A stretch of 64,000 bases of DNA from Gilvimarinus gilvus (lineage in GTDB: Bacteria; Pseudomonadota; Gammaproteobacteria; Pseudomonadales; Cellvibrionaceae): NCBI RefSeq assembly GCF_030518155.1, contig NZ_JAULRU010000215.1, forward strand, positions 1 through 64,000, read 5' to 3'. Below, piece after piece: positions 44,428 through 53,761 of the stretch. The notes beneath the pieces were generated by a model. It ran no database searches. It was not told the origin of the DNA and saw only the letters and a program-made list of their open reading frames with translations. How positions within the stretch are numbered: position 1 is the stretch's first letter; every line of letters begins with the position of its first letter. The translations under genes were made by a program, and so were the position numbers.

Positions 44428-44483
44428 AATAGCTTGACGATTTTACAGCCTGCGTATTGTCACTCTCCCCTGTATCATTCAAA

Positions 44484-44498
44484 TGATAATAATTATCA
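44484..44498. promoter_or_regulatory. Perfect 7-1-7 Fur box
   Basis: TGATAAT-A-ATTATCA, a perfect inverted repeat equal to the core Fur 7-1-7 site, midway between the AraC start (44427) and the receptor start (44547). A second half-site-like CATTATCA lies at 44503-44510. Confidence 0.85.
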
Positions 44499-44546
44499 CC
44501 ACCATTATCAACTAATTTACTGTATTAAAGAGACTAGGGAAACGTA

Positions 44547-46619
44547 ATGTTAAAGACGCACTCTGCTGTAGGCGTGTTGCTGGCAGCCAGCACATCGTTC
44601 GCAATGGCGCAAACAGACACACAACAACCAGAGCTTGAGCAAATGGTTGTCTGGGGAACTGAAGTCCGCGCTTCTTCGGTATACATGGACTCATCTGACA
44701 TAGCCATTCGCCAGGCCGATCATATCAGTGACTTATTGCGCACGATCCCTGGGGTTGATGTAGGCGGCGCCCACTCAATGAACCAACGCATTACCATCCG
44801 CTCAATGGATGATAAAGATCTGCGCATCAGCATCGACGGGGCCAACCAGAACACCTACATGTACCACCATATGGGTAACCTACAAATTCACGCGGACATT
44901 TTAAAATCTGTGGACATCGATGTAGGCACCAACTCAGTGATTAATGGCGGCTTAGGTGGTGCTGTGCGCTTCGAAACCAAAGAGGCAAAAGATTTGCTAG
45001 CCGCTGGCGAGCATTTTGGCGGACGCATAGAGGGCACCGTCAGCGATAACTCCAGCAATAGCGTATCGCTGAGTGCCTACGCACAGCTGGGTTCGAAGGT
45101 CGATCTTTTGGCCTATTTCAACCATGTCGAGCGCGACAACTACGAAGTGGGCGGCGGCGAAATCAAGGACTCGGAAGGTGAAGTCATTCCCGGTACCGAC
45201 GGCACCGTGCGGGGACTAGAAGGCGAGCTAAACGACGCCCTTATAAAAATTGGTGTTGATCTGACCAGCAGCCAACGTTTGGAGTTTGGGTACGAGACTT
45301 ACAGCGACGAAGGTGATTACAGCTACCGCCCCGACATGGGCCTGGCGACCGACCTTGCCATTACCAACAGCCTTAACGTGCCGCTATTGTGGCCAACCGA
45401 ATTTACTCGCGACACCTACACTCTCAATTACGACGCCAGCATTGGCAGTCGTACAACGCTAAAAGCAGCGCTGTTCCGCAATGAAAGTACGCTTTGGCGC
45501 GATGAAATGGGCTGGGCCGACAACCCCGCTTACGAGGCTTGGGCTGCAATTGTCGAAGGCGAAGCCCAAAACACCGGTTTCAACCTACTAGGTGAAACGG
45601 TACTGGGCGAGAGCGTTATCAATACCCTTACCTACGGTGTGGATGTCACCCAGTATAAAACCAATTACACCGCTACCTACGTTGGCGGCGCGGTAGACGA
45701 AGCAGGTGAAGAGGCAACAGAGTCAGCCGTGTTTCTGCAGGACCGTATCGAATTGGGCATGTTTGCGATCATTCCCGGGGTGCGCTACAACGAGTACGAT
45801 ATTGAGTCGGCCATCGTCACTAAAACTTACGACGACGTCACAACTGCGCTAGCGGCCGAGTTTCAACCCACTGACAGCCTACAGTTCAGAGTTTCAAGTA
45901 CTGAATTGTTTAAAGGCCCGGATATTTCTGAGGTGTTCGTCGGTGCCGGCTTATTTGAAGACCCCAACCCAGAGCTTGATGCTGAAAGCGGGCGCAATGA
46001 TGAAATTGCTGTAGCGTATGGTGATGCCATACTAGGCGCTGATCAATTCAGTGTGGGCGCCACCTTGTTCCGCACCAATATTGAAGGTTATATCTACCAG
46101 TACGCCAGCCCGGTAATGGATAATGTTGGCGATATGGAGGTCACCGGTGGCGAGGCCTATATCGGCTATGACCTTGGCGGGCTGCGCACTTTGCTCACCT
46201 ACTCCGATGCCGAAAGTGAGCTGGACGCCTACGCTGGCTATGAAGAATTTCAGGGCGCTCGCATCGACCGTCAGCAAGGTGACACATGGAGCTTGAATCT
46301 CGACTATGAGTTTGCAAACATTGATCTTCAATTGCACTACGACTTATTGATGGTTGGTGATGTGTCCGCAGGGCCAGACCTTGACGGCCCAACGTTAGAA
46401 AACTCTAAAGACGGTTACACGGTGCATAATGTTTCCTTGCAGTGGGCCCCCACTGACGGGCTGCAAATAACCGCCGGTGTCGACAATCTATTCGATGAAT
46501 TCTACGCGTCGCAATCATCGCGTACCGGTGTCAGCTTTCACCCGCGCTTTGGCGAGTTATACCTGTTTGATTACGAACCGGGCCGAAACTTAAAGGCCAC
46601 GGTGTCCTATCAATTCTAG
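44547..46619 (+). CDS. Iron-regulated TonB-dependent outer-membrane receptor
   Basis: 690 aa: signal peptide (1-21), TonB box region LEQMVVWGTE, plug (HISDLLRTIPGVDVGGAHSM, RISIDGANQN) and barrel ending YQF. Both FRAP/NPNL boxes of classic heme receptors are not evident, so siderophore or heme cannot be decided. Iron control is supported by the Fur box and the adjacent PchR-like gene. Confidence 0.9.
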   Translation: MLKTHSAVGVLLAASTSFAMAQTDTQQPELEQMVVWGTEVRASSVYMDSSDIAIRQADHISDLLRTIPGVDVGGAHSMNQRITIRSMDDKDLRISIDGANQNTYMYHHMGNLQIHADILKSVDIDVGTNSVINGGLGGAVRFETKEAKDLLAAGEHFGGRIEGTVSDNSSNSVSLSAYAQLGSKVDLLAYFNHVERDNYEVGGGEIKDSEGEVIPGTDGTVRGLEGELNDALIKIGVDLTSSQRLEFGYETYSDEGDYSYRPDMGLATDLAITNSLNVPLLWPTEFTRDTYTLNYDASIGSRTTLKAALFRNESTLWRDEMGWADNPAYEAWAAIVEGEAQNTGFNLLGETVLGESVINTLTYGVDVTQYKTNYTATYVGGAVDEAGEEATESAVFLQDRIELGMFAIIPGVRYNEYDIESAIVTKTYDDVTTALAAEFQPTDSLQFRVSSTELFKGPDISEVFVGAGLFEDPNPELDAESGRNDEIAVAYGDAILGADQFSVGATLFRTNIEGYIYQYASPVMDNVGDMEVTGGEAYIGYDLGGLRTLLTYSDAESELDAYAGYEEFQGARIDRQQGDTWSLNLDYEFANIDLQLHYDLLMVGDVSAGPDLDGPTLENSKDGYTVHNVSLQWAPTDGLQITAGVDNLFDEFYASQSSRTGVSFHPRFGELYLFDYEPGRNLKATVSYQF

Positions 46620-46620
46620 C

Positions 46621-46771
46621 AGGCTGTTGAAACACCTCATGCATGCTCAGCGTAGCCTGAAGCGTGCAGATGTTGTGTCTTGTCTCGACGGACAGGGCGG
46701 TTCCCTTTGCTAGAGGCAAGGCGCAGCAGATGTGCACTTCAGGCTACACCCTCCGGGGCTTTCAACAGTCT
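46621..46771. mobile_element. MITE-like inverted-repeat element
   Basis: About 151 bp with imperfect terminal inverted repeats (AGGCTGTTGAAA at the left, TTTCAACAGTCT at the right) and a second inner inverted pair (GTAGCCTGAAG and CTTCAGGCTAC). It begins 2 bp after the receptor stop codon. The left end (CTGTTGAAA..ACC.CATGCATGC) recurs at 55061-55083. No protein is encoded; mobilisation by a transposase elsewhere is inferred. Confidence 0.65.
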
Positions 46772-46832
46772 ACTAGCCACCAAAACTGCAGCGGGCGGGC
46801 TTGCCCCCAGGCTCCGCTCGCTGTAGGGTATT

Positions 46833-46859
46833 GCGCTTTTAGTCAACCACTAAAAGCGC
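46833..46859 (+). promoter_or_regulatory. 11-bp hairpin abutting the permease start codon
   Basis: GCGCTTTTAGT (46833-46843) and ACTAAAAGCGC (46849-46859) are perfect complements with a 5-nt loop. The stem ends one base before the ATG at 46861, where the ribosome binding site should be; no Shine-Dalgarno is visible. It may control translation or be an operator. Confidence 0.5.
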
Positions 46860-46860
46860 T

Positions 46861-48111
46861 ATGCCAAACTCTTCTCTTGCAAGAAAACTGACATACTCCG
46901 ACGCTGTATTTATCGGCTTGGCCGCTATGGTGGGAGCAGGAATATTTACCGCCATCAGTCCCGCCGCTGCCGCTGCCGGCCCATGGATTGGACTGTCGCT
47001 GCTTATCGCCGCTTTTATTGCCTTTTGTAACGCTGCCTCATCGGCCGAGTTGGCCGCGCTCTACCCTAGTGCTGGCGGCACCTACTTATACGCGGGTAAA
47101 CAGCTGCACCCCTTCGCAGGTTTTATCGCCGGCGCCTGTTTTCTTTGCGGTAAAACCGCCAGCGGCGCGGCAATGGCATTGGCATTTGCTCACTATGCCT
47201 TTCCCGCGTGGGAAAAACCGCTGGCCGTGAGCGCTATCCTAGTGTTAACGCTCGTAAACCTGGTCGGTATTGAAAAAACTGCGCAGGCCAGTCGCATCAT
47301 TGTTTGTATTGTTATTGCCGGATTGCTGATCTTGGTCGGGCTTTGCTTGAGCACTGCCTCGCCTATCGAGACAGCTGCGCAATCTCACCTAGACCTCAGC
47401 AACATATTGCAGGGCGCGGCAATATGGTTCTTCGCCTTTGCAGGCTACGCTCGTTTGGCCACCTTATCCGAAGAAGTTAAAGAGCCCGGCCGCGTTCTCA
47501 ATAAAGCCATAATAACGTCGCTTTTACTGGCGCTCGCTTTGTACGGGCTGGTGGCCTTTGCCGCACTGAGATCAGCAGGCGCAGACGCATTGGCAGCCAG
47601 TCCAGCGCCGCTAGCGACTGCTGTGCAGGCGGCGGGCTACGATCAGCTGCGCTATGTGGTTGCCTGTTTTGCTGCGCTCGCGTGCCTGGGGGTATTGTTG
47701 TCACTGATCGCGGGAATCAGCCGTACCCTGCTTGCCATGAGCCGCGCGGGAGATATGCCCCGCTCCCTGAGCGTCATTAATGCCAAATTTCAAACACCGG
47801 CACGCTGTGAGTTGGCCGTTGCCTGCGCCATGATTGCCGCTGTGTTGCTGTTCGATTTAGCCCAGGCCATTGGCTTTAGCGCTTTTAGCGTGCTTCTGTA
47901 CTATGCGTTGGCTAATATCAGCGCTTTAACCCTGAGCAAAGACCGCAAAATTTGGCCGCGGATTTTTTCAGTGATTGGCCTCTTGGGCTGCGTTGCTCTG
48001 GCCTTCTCACTGCCCGTCATCACCATTGCGATCAGTATGGGGTTGCTCGTTTTGTTCGCGCTTTACTATATATTCACTGTGTTGTGGCGGCGTCATGTCC
48101 CTGACCTTTAA
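46861..48111 (+). CDS. APC-family amino-acid permease
   Basis: 416 aa with about 12 membrane helices. The helix-1 motif GAGIFTAISPAAAAAGPW and the EELKEPGR-like segment SEEVKEPGRVLNKAI are APC signatures. It likely imports an amino acid or amine by proton coupling; the substrate is unknown. It overlaps the GNAT gene by 17 bp, so the two form an operon. Confidence 0.88.
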   Translation: MPNSSLARKLTYSDAVFIGLAAMVGAGIFTAISPAAAAAGPWIGLSLLIAAFIAFCNAASSAELAALYPSAGGTYLYAGKQLHPFAGFIAGACFLCGKTASGAAMALAFAHYAFPAWEKPLAVSAILVLTLVNLVGIEKTAQASRIIVCIVIAGLLILVGLCLSTASPIETAAQSHLDLSNILQGAAIWFFAFAGYARLATLSEEVKEPGRVLNKAIITSLLLALALYGLVAFAALRSAGADALAASPAPLATAVQAAGYDQLRYVVACFAALACLGVLLSLIAGISRTLLAMSRAGDMPRSLSVINAKFQTPARCELAVACAMIAAVLLFDLAQAIGFSAFSVLLYYALANISALTLSKDRKIWPRIFSVIGLLGCVALAFSLPVITIAISMGLLVLFALYYIFTVLWRRHVPDL

Positions 48112-48574
48112 AGTCGCCAGCGAACCAGACGCCTGTGCAATTAGCCGAATGGTAGTAGAGCTCACCGAGGAAGTAACTCAACAGAGCCGAAACGCAAAAT
48201 TTACCCTTAATCATAACTCGACCTTGGCAAAGTGCCGCGCACTCATAGCTCAAGATTTGTACCACGCGGTCGTCGCAAAAGACAATGCAGAATATATCGG
48301 CCTGGCAAGTTTTGCCGAAAGCTATGCGCTCTACGCAGGGGGTAAAATAGGTATTATTCAGGAGTTCTACATCAGCCCGCCATGGCGTTCACAGGGCATC
48401 GGGGCCAGACTGATGGATCAAATAAAAGCTATTGGGCAGAGCCGTGACTGGGCGTGTATTGAACTCTGCACGCCTCCTCTACCCGGGCTTGACAGCTCGC
48501 GCGCGTTCTATCAAAGGCAGGGTTTAAAACCAGTGGGAGGCCGCAAAAGGCGGCTATACCTAGCGGGCTGTTGA
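48095..48574 (+). CDS. GNAT-family N-acetyltransferase
   Basis: A 159-aa single-domain acetyltransferase. The acetyl-CoA loop is SPPWRSQGIGARLMDQI, preceded by the IIQEFYI strand. ATG 48095 overlaps the permease end. The last codons GGC TGT TGA lie in the left terminal repeat of the element at 48566-48721, so the native C-terminus may have been replaced. Confidence 0.85.
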   Translation: MSLTFKVASEPDACAISRMVVELTEEVTQQSRNAKFTLNHNSTLAKCRALIAQDLYHAVVAKDNAEYIGLASFAESYALYAGGKIGIIQEFYISPPWRSQGIGARLMDQIKAIGQSRDWACIELCTPPLPGLDSSRAFYQRQGLKPVGGRKRRLYLAGC

Positions 48575-48721
48575 GAAACTCCTTACGTAATCAGGCTTTC
48601 AGGCTGGTTCGAAAGCCAGGCGCCGTTTCGAAGGTGTGCGTCTACCCATCAAGAAGCGGCAACAACAAGTCCCTACTCAGCCCGAAAGTCAGCCCGAAAG
48701 CCCCGAAGGGCGTTAACAGCC
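48566..48721. mobile_element. MITE-like element between two convergent genes
   Basis: About 156 bp bounded by GGCTGTTGA (48566-48574) and TTAACAGCC (48713-48721). Inside are CAGGCTTTCAGGCTGGTTCGA and further repeats of CAGCCCGAAAG. Both bordering genes end inside the termini: the GNAT stop TGA at 48572-48574 and the pilin stop TAA at 48715-48713, each after Gly-Cys codons. Confidence 0.55.
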
Positions 48722-49174
48722 GGCCGCGCTGACCACGACGTTGGGCGCATCGTTGACTCCGGTTGAGGCGGTATAGGACACCCGACAGTTTGCATCAATC
48801 GAACCGTTAGCATCGACGTCATAACCGACCACCCCGTCATTGGTTGTACCTTGATCGGCCAAGTCATCACTTTGAATATTTAACAGCCCCTCGATAGAGG
48901 CCGCGGTAGGGTAGCCGTAAGCGACGGCAACATTAGCGCCGGAACCGTCGCCACAAGTGGTTCCTGCGGCCTGCTCGCTTCCTTCTATCACACAGCGCGC
49001 ATAAAGAAGGTTAGCGGCGCCAATCATTGAGCCCTGGACACCTTCGAGCACCGCGCGGCGTGCATCGCCCTGTAATTGGATAAAGCGCGGCAACGCGATA
49101 GCCGCCAAGATTCCGATAATAGTAATCACGACCACCAACTCGATCAGTGTAAAACCTTGTTTATTCTTTTGCAT
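48713..49174 (-). CDS. Type IV pilin / MSHA-like prepilin
   Basis: 153 aa with the class III signal KNKQG^FTLIELVVVITIIGILAAIALPRF: cleavage after Gly, Glu5 of the mature protein and a hydrophobic N-terminal helix. Four Cys residues in the globular part could make disulfides, with the last residue Cys as in some pilins. ATG 49174 has GGGAGAG upstream. The stop is in the terminal repeat of the element at 48566-48721. Confidence 0.88.
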   Translation of the reverse strand: MQKNKQGFTLIELVVVITIIGILAAIALPRFIQLQGDARRAVLEGVQGSMIGAANLLYARCVIEGSEQAAGTTCGDGSGANVAVAYGYPTAASIEGLLNIQSDDLADQGTTNDGVVGYDVDANGSIDANCRVSYTASTGVNDAPNVVVSAAGC

Positions 49175-49234
49175 AGAGATCTCTCCCACCCTCTAAGGTC
49201 ACTGGTATTAATCCTACAAAAGCCAGTATTATTT

Positions 49235-50140
49235 TTAAATGTCACAAACTGCCTGCTCCAGTATGGACTCGCACAACCTATGACTGGCAAGTACGCCTTG
49301 CAGATAGTCAGCGTTCGCTTGCCTCGTCTCTACTTGCGCGATGAACTCTTCTAACATAGTAAAAAAGCCCCGCTTATACAATGTTTCATCCCAGTCGCCA
49401 AAGCCAAAAGCCGTGACTTGATTACCGAGCATTTCCTGCCCTTGTCGCAGATTATCGACTTGCCAACTTGCATTTAAGCCATTGTACTCCAACCGTTCAC
49501 GGGTTTGACCACTGACGCGATTCATGGCCGCTGTAAACGAAGCTCCTGCCGACCGCCAGCTAACACTAATGCTGGCAAGCGCGTCCGCCATAAAAAAGGG
49601 ATGTACTTGAAAATCGAGCACGGGGTCGGGGCTGGCATGCCGAACAAAATCCACCACATGAATAAAATCATCAAAGATAAATTCGCGCGGAGCACCGGCC
49701 AGGTTGTGACGGTTTTTCTGATAAATAACACTGACCGGCTTGACCGCTAACGGCGCCTGGTACAGTGGCGCATAGCGACGATTAAAACCGCAGAAAAGTG
49801 GGCAGTTTTTCTCCATCGCTAACGCCACCAGCTGCTCCGAATGATTCAGGTTGTAGCTCAATGGTTTGTCAACAAAAACCGGGATGCATTCATTCAGTGC
49901 GGCAGTGGCCAAATCGAAGTGGCTTTCGGTACTCGAGTGGATCATCACCGCATCCGGCCGACTTTTTAACATAGCCGAATAATCGGTGTAGGTTTCGTCG
50001 ATGCGGTAGTGATTGGCCAGGCGCGCTAACGTAGCTGGGTTGCGGGTGCACAAAATAGGGGTTGCATTAAGGTGACGTGTTAGCGCAGGTAAATAAGCCT
50101 TTTGAGCAATATCACCCAGGCCGGCAAGGGCAATCCGCAT
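49235..50140 (-). CDS. Gfo/Idh/MocA oxidoreductase (cytoplasmic)
   Basis: 301 aa; Rossmann start MRIALAGLGDIAQKAYLPAL, active-site region VFVDKPLSYN. No signal peptide. ATG 50140 has a perfect AGGAGG 8-9 nt upstream, so a longer frame from 50221 is rejected. The family acts on sugars, polyols or their derivatives; the substrate is unknown. Confidence 0.88.
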   Translation of the reverse strand: MRIALAGLGDIAQKAYLPALTRHLNATPILCTRNPATLARLANHYRIDETYTDYSAMLKSRPDAVMIHSSTESHFDLATAALNECIPVFVDKPLSYNLNHSEQLVALAMEKNCPLFCGFNRRYAPLYQAPLAVKPVSVIYQKNRHNLAGAPREFIFDDFIHVVDFVRHASPDPVLDFQVHPFFMADALASISVSWRSAGASFTAAMNRVSGQTRERLEYNGLNASWQVDNLRQGQEMLGNQVTAFGFGDWDETLYKRGFFTMLEEFIAQVETRQANADYLQGVLASHRLCESILEQAVCDI

Positions 50141-50260
50141 AAATAAAAACCTCCTATCCGTAGCGCGATAACAATATGGGCAATAGAATTTAATAGAGGT
50201 TAGTATACAGCGATTACTCAATACAGATAGAAAACCTAGAGAATGGATACTTAAGAATCG

Positions 50261-51013
50261 TTAATACTCGATGAGCTTAAATATATCGCTGACATTGGCA
50301 AAACAGGGAAAATTTTGCGACAACACGCCTTCATCACCCGGCTGATATTTGCCCGTTTGCACGAGAGCCGCACCAATACCTGTGTTAAGCGCACCTTCAA
50401 CGTCTCCCCGAACATCATCCCCCACCATAAAACACTGACCAGCCGTAAGGCCTGTAGAACGAACAACTTGCTCAAAAAAAGCGCGGCTGGGTTTACCCAT
50501 AATAATGGGCTCTACTCCAGCGGCGTAGGCGAGCGCATGGATAAAGGGGCCGGCATCGAGACTCAAACCGTGTTCGTCCTGAAAATAGCGATTATCGCCA
50601 ATACCAACCAAGGGGCTTCCATTCATAAGCAAGCGAAAGGCACGATTAAGCGATTCGTAAGTTAAACCGTCACGGGCATCCCCAATCACAACGCAATTTG
50701 CATTACTCTCACTATGCGTAAACAGTGGCCGAATAGCTGGGTGGACTAAAGCGAAGGGTCGCAGTTGATGTTGCGAGATGTAGGTTTGCGCTGCATCAGG
50801 GGCGGTGAACAGTTCATCGGCTCTGGCATCAATTCCCAGACTCGCTAATTTTTGCAGTATCTCCTGGCGGGACTTAGTGGCGGTATTGGTAACGAAACGC
50901 AGAATAAAATTGTTACGGCGCGCTTGGGCAATCACATGATCAGCCCCTGGCAGCCGCTCGTCGCCTTGGTAAAGCACACCGGAAAGGTCAAAAAATAAAG
51001 CGCTAATTGGCAT
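50261..51013 (-). CDS. HAD phosphatase, LHPP-like (TIGR01458 type)
   Basis: 250 aa. Motif I is FFDLSGVLY, with Ser where most HADs have the second Asp, as in LHPP phospholysine/phosphohistidine phosphatases. Motif II FVTNTATKS, motif III IMGKPSRAFFEQ and motif IV MVGDDVRGDVEGA are present. It starts 6 bp after the ZIP stop, so it is in the same operon. Confidence 0.87.
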   Translation of the reverse strand: MPISALFFDLSGVLYQGDERLPGADHVIAQARRNNFILRFVTNTATKSRQEILQKLASLGIDARADELFTAPDAAQTYISQHQLRPFALVHPAIRPLFTHSESNANCVVIGDARDGLTYESLNRAFRLLMNGSPLVGIGDNRYFQDEHGLSLDAGPFIHALAYAAGVEPIIMGKPSRAFFEQVVRSTGLTAGQCFMVGDDVRGDVEGALNTGIGAALVQTGKYQPGDEGVLSQNFPCFANVSDIFKLIEY

Positions 51014-51019
51014 GCCCAA

Positions 51020-51730
51020 CTACCCCACTGTAACACTACCTATCATACCTACCGCAAAACCCAATACGGCCCCCAAAGGCGGTTTCCAGTGGTTGCGCAT
51101 AACGGCCTGTGGGGCAATGTCCTGGAAAATAAGATAGAGGATACCACCTGAGGCAAAGCTCATAATAGCGGCCGTTAAAGTCTCGCGCTCCTGTAGTAAA
51201 GTATAGCCAAGATACGCCGCCAAGGGGCCAATTAAACTGGCCACAAAAATGGCCCATAGAATATTGCGTTTGGTGAAATTATTGGTACGCAATTCGCGAA
51301 AAGTATTGAACCCTTCAGGTAGGTTTTGCAGGCCAATAAACGCCGCCAGCAATAAACCCATTTTACGGTTTTGACTGAAGACTGCCCCTAGCGAAATAGC
51401 CTCGGGGACATAGTCCATCATCATAGCCAGAAACTGCGCAAAGCTACCACCACGACGGGCCAGAGCCGCATCGATAGCGCAAAACACCGCCCCGCCGCTT
51501 ACAAACGTTACAACCAGCAAGCCCGGGTTTAGCACGACCATGGCATGCGGTGTTAAGGAAAATGCAACCGCCGCCAGCAAAGCACCACCGCCAAAAGCGG
51601 TAATGCCGTGCAGCAACTCATCTTTAATGTTGCTTTCTTGGGTTGGCTCAAATCTCGCGACAAGTGCGCCGACGTAGGCAGTCGCTCCCGCAACCCATGT
51701 TATAGCGACAACAAAAACAAGCTCAGACAA
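51020..51730 (-). CDS. ZIP-family metal transporter
   Basis: 236 aa, about eight membrane helices. HGITAFGGGALLAAVAF, DYVPEAISLGA and the LQNLPEGFN motif mark a ZIP metal importer/exchanger (zinc, iron or manganese). There is no ATG; TTG 51730 is 8 nt after GAGGAAG and is preferred to TTG 51739. Operon with the HAD gene. Confidence 0.85.
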   Translation of the reverse strand: MSELVFVVAITWVAGATAYVGALVARFEPTQESNIKDELLHGITAFGGGALLAAVAFSLTPHAMVVLNPGLLVVTFVSGGAVFCAIDAALARRGGSFAQFLAMMMDYVPEAISLGAVFSQNRKMGLLLAAFIGLQNLPEGFNTFRELRTNNFTKRNILWAIFVASLIGPLAAYLGYTLLQERETLTAAIMSFASGGILYLIFQDIAPQAVMRNHWKPPLGAVLGFAVGMIGSVTVG

Positions 51731-51748
51731 TATCAGCAACTTCCTCTA

Positions 51749-53749
51749 TCAACGCACCGCGTGCAGAAAATGCATATGCTTTTCATACTGATCTAACACA
51801 TCGGCAATAACCTGCTCCTCACTCCAGCCCATTATGTCGTAGTCCTGCCCACCTTCTTTTAGATATACCTCCGCGCGAAAGTAACGCAGTTTCTCTCCAC
51901 GCTTTTTACTGGTATCACGCATTACGTAAGTCGGTGGGGTAAATGGGCGTACATGTACGGAGTAAAAGAAGTCCGCCTCTTCCAAGTGGCTAACAGAAAT
52001 CCAGAGTCGGTCCTTTTCGTCGTGATCGACTGTTGCATTCAACCCCTTGGTTTGCAGTTCGTCAGCCACTTTACGTAGGGCACTGCGAACGGTCCCGGAC
52101 AAAAAGCCGAGTACATCTTCTCGCCCCGGTTGGCGAACAATACGCGCCAAGCGCTTTTCCCAGGTGACGGGATTGTGCGCTACTCTGGGCGCCAGCATCG
52201 CATCGCGCAAACTGACTTTTTTCACAATCTCTAGCCGCAGCGCTTTGTATAGCCCCCAGCACATAAACAGCATGACAATGGTAAACGGTAACGCACTGGC
52301 AATGGTCGCGGTTTGCAGCGCCGACAGGCCACCGGCCACCAACAGTGCCGCGGCTATAACCCCTTCAGTCACCGACCAAAAAATACGCTGCCACACCGGC
52401 GTATCTTCCTCGGTGCCACCGGAGGTCAGCATATCAACCACCAATGACCCCGAGTCAGACGATGTGACGAAGAATGTAATAACCAATACGGTCGCTATGA
52501 GCGAGGCAATTGTCGTCATCGGTAAGTATTCAAAGAACTGGAATAGCGCTACCGACGTGTCCGCTGCCACCGCATCGGATAGCTGAGTAAAGCCTTGCTC
52601 TAAAATCATGTGAATGGCTGTATTACCGAAAAAAGTCATCCACATAAAAGTGAAGCCTACCGGCACCATCAACACGCCAATAACAAACTCTCGAATACTG
52701 CGACCGCGGGATACCCGCGCGATAAACATACCGACAAACGGAGACCAGGCAATCCACCACCCCCAGTAAAACAGTGTCCAACCGCCAATCCAGCCACTGG
52801 GCTCATAGGCGTAGAGTTTAAAGGTAGTTTCGACCAGACCGGACAGATAATGTCCGACGTTTTGCACGTAGGTTTGTAGCAAGTGCACCGTGGGGCCCGC
52901 AACTAGCACAAACAACAACAGTGCCACAGCCAGAAACAGGTTTAACTCCGATGCGCGGCGAATGCCACCATCAAGCCCCAACACAACCGAAATCGTCGCT
53001 AAAATGGTAATACCGGCAATCAACGCAATTTGAACACCCGTACCCACCTCTAAACCAAACAGATAATTAAGACCTGCGTTGACTTGCATAACACCGAAGC
53101 CTAACGAGGTTGCCACCCCAAACAAGGTTCCGAGTACCGCAAATATATCGACCGCGTGGCCAATTGGACCGTATATACGCTCTCCAATAATGGGGTAGAA
53201 CGCGGAGCGAATCGTCAGCGGTAAATTGTGGCGAAAAGCAAAATAGGCTAAAGATAAGGCTACAACAGCATAAATCGCCCAGGCATGCACCCCCCAGTGG
53301 AAGAAAGTAATGCGCATAGCTTCCCGCGCAGCATCCACTGTACCGGGTTCTCCCACTGGCGGAGTCATGGTGTGCATAACAGGTTCAGCCACACCGAAAA
53401 ACATCAGGCCGATCCCCATACCCGCGGAAAACAACATCGCGAACCAAGACACATAACTGTAATCCGGTTCGCTGTGATCTGGCCCCAATTTAATCCGACC
53501 GTAATCGGAAAAGGCCAACATCACCACAAAAATAAAGAACAGGGCGACCGACAAAACATAAAACCAGCCAGCCGAATGTACCACCCAACCTTGTATGGCG
53601 GAAAACACCGTTTCAGCGTTTTCGGGAAACAGCACCGCGAACAAGACGAATAAAATACAAAGGCCGCCTGCACCGATAAATACCGGAGGGTTTACCTTTA
53701 TATTGAATTTGGTTTCCTGTGTTGCTGATTCGGAATTGTTTTCACTCAT
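51749..53749 (-). CDS. BCCT-family betaine/choline/carnitine transporter
   Basis: 666 aa with 12 membrane helices and a ~150-aa C-terminal cytoplasmic tail as in BetT. FFGVAEPVMH and the FYWGWWIAWSPFVGMFIARVSRG helix 8 are BCCT signatures. It imports a quaternary-ammonium osmolyte, likely choline or betaine. The porin gene lies 12 bp upstream on the same strand. Confidence 0.93.
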   Translation of the reverse strand: MSENNSESATQETKFNIKVNPPVFIGAGGLCILFVLFAVLFPENAETVFSAIQGWVVHSAGWFYVLSVALFFIFVVMLAFSDYGRIKLGPDHSEPDYSYVSWFAMLFSAGMGIGLMFFGVAEPVMHTMTPPVGEPGTVDAAREAMRITFFHWGVHAWAIYAVVALSLAYFAFRHNLPLTIRSAFYPIIGERIYGPIGHAVDIFAVLGTLFGVATSLGFGVMQVNAGLNYLFGLEVGTGVQIALIAGITILATISVVLGLDGGIRRASELNLFLAVALLLFVLVAGPTVHLLQTYVQNVGHYLSGLVETTFKLYAYEPSGWIGGWTLFYWGWWIAWSPFVGMFIARVSRGRSIREFVIGVLMVPVGFTFMWMTFFGNTAIHMILEQGFTQLSDAVAADTSVALFQFFEYLPMTTIASLIATVLVITFFVTSSDSGSLVVDMLTSGGTEEDTPVWQRIFWSVTEGVIAAALLVAGGLSALQTATIASALPFTIVMLFMCWGLYKALRLEIVKKVSLRDAMLAPRVAHNPVTWEKRLARIVRQPGREDVLGFLSGTVRSALRKVADELQTKGLNATVDHDEKDRLWISVSHLEEADFFYSVHVRPFTPPTYVMRDTSKKRGEKLRYFRAEVYLKEGGQDYDIMGWSEEQVIADVLDQYEKHMHFLHAVR

Positions 53750-53761
53750 GTTATCTCCACG

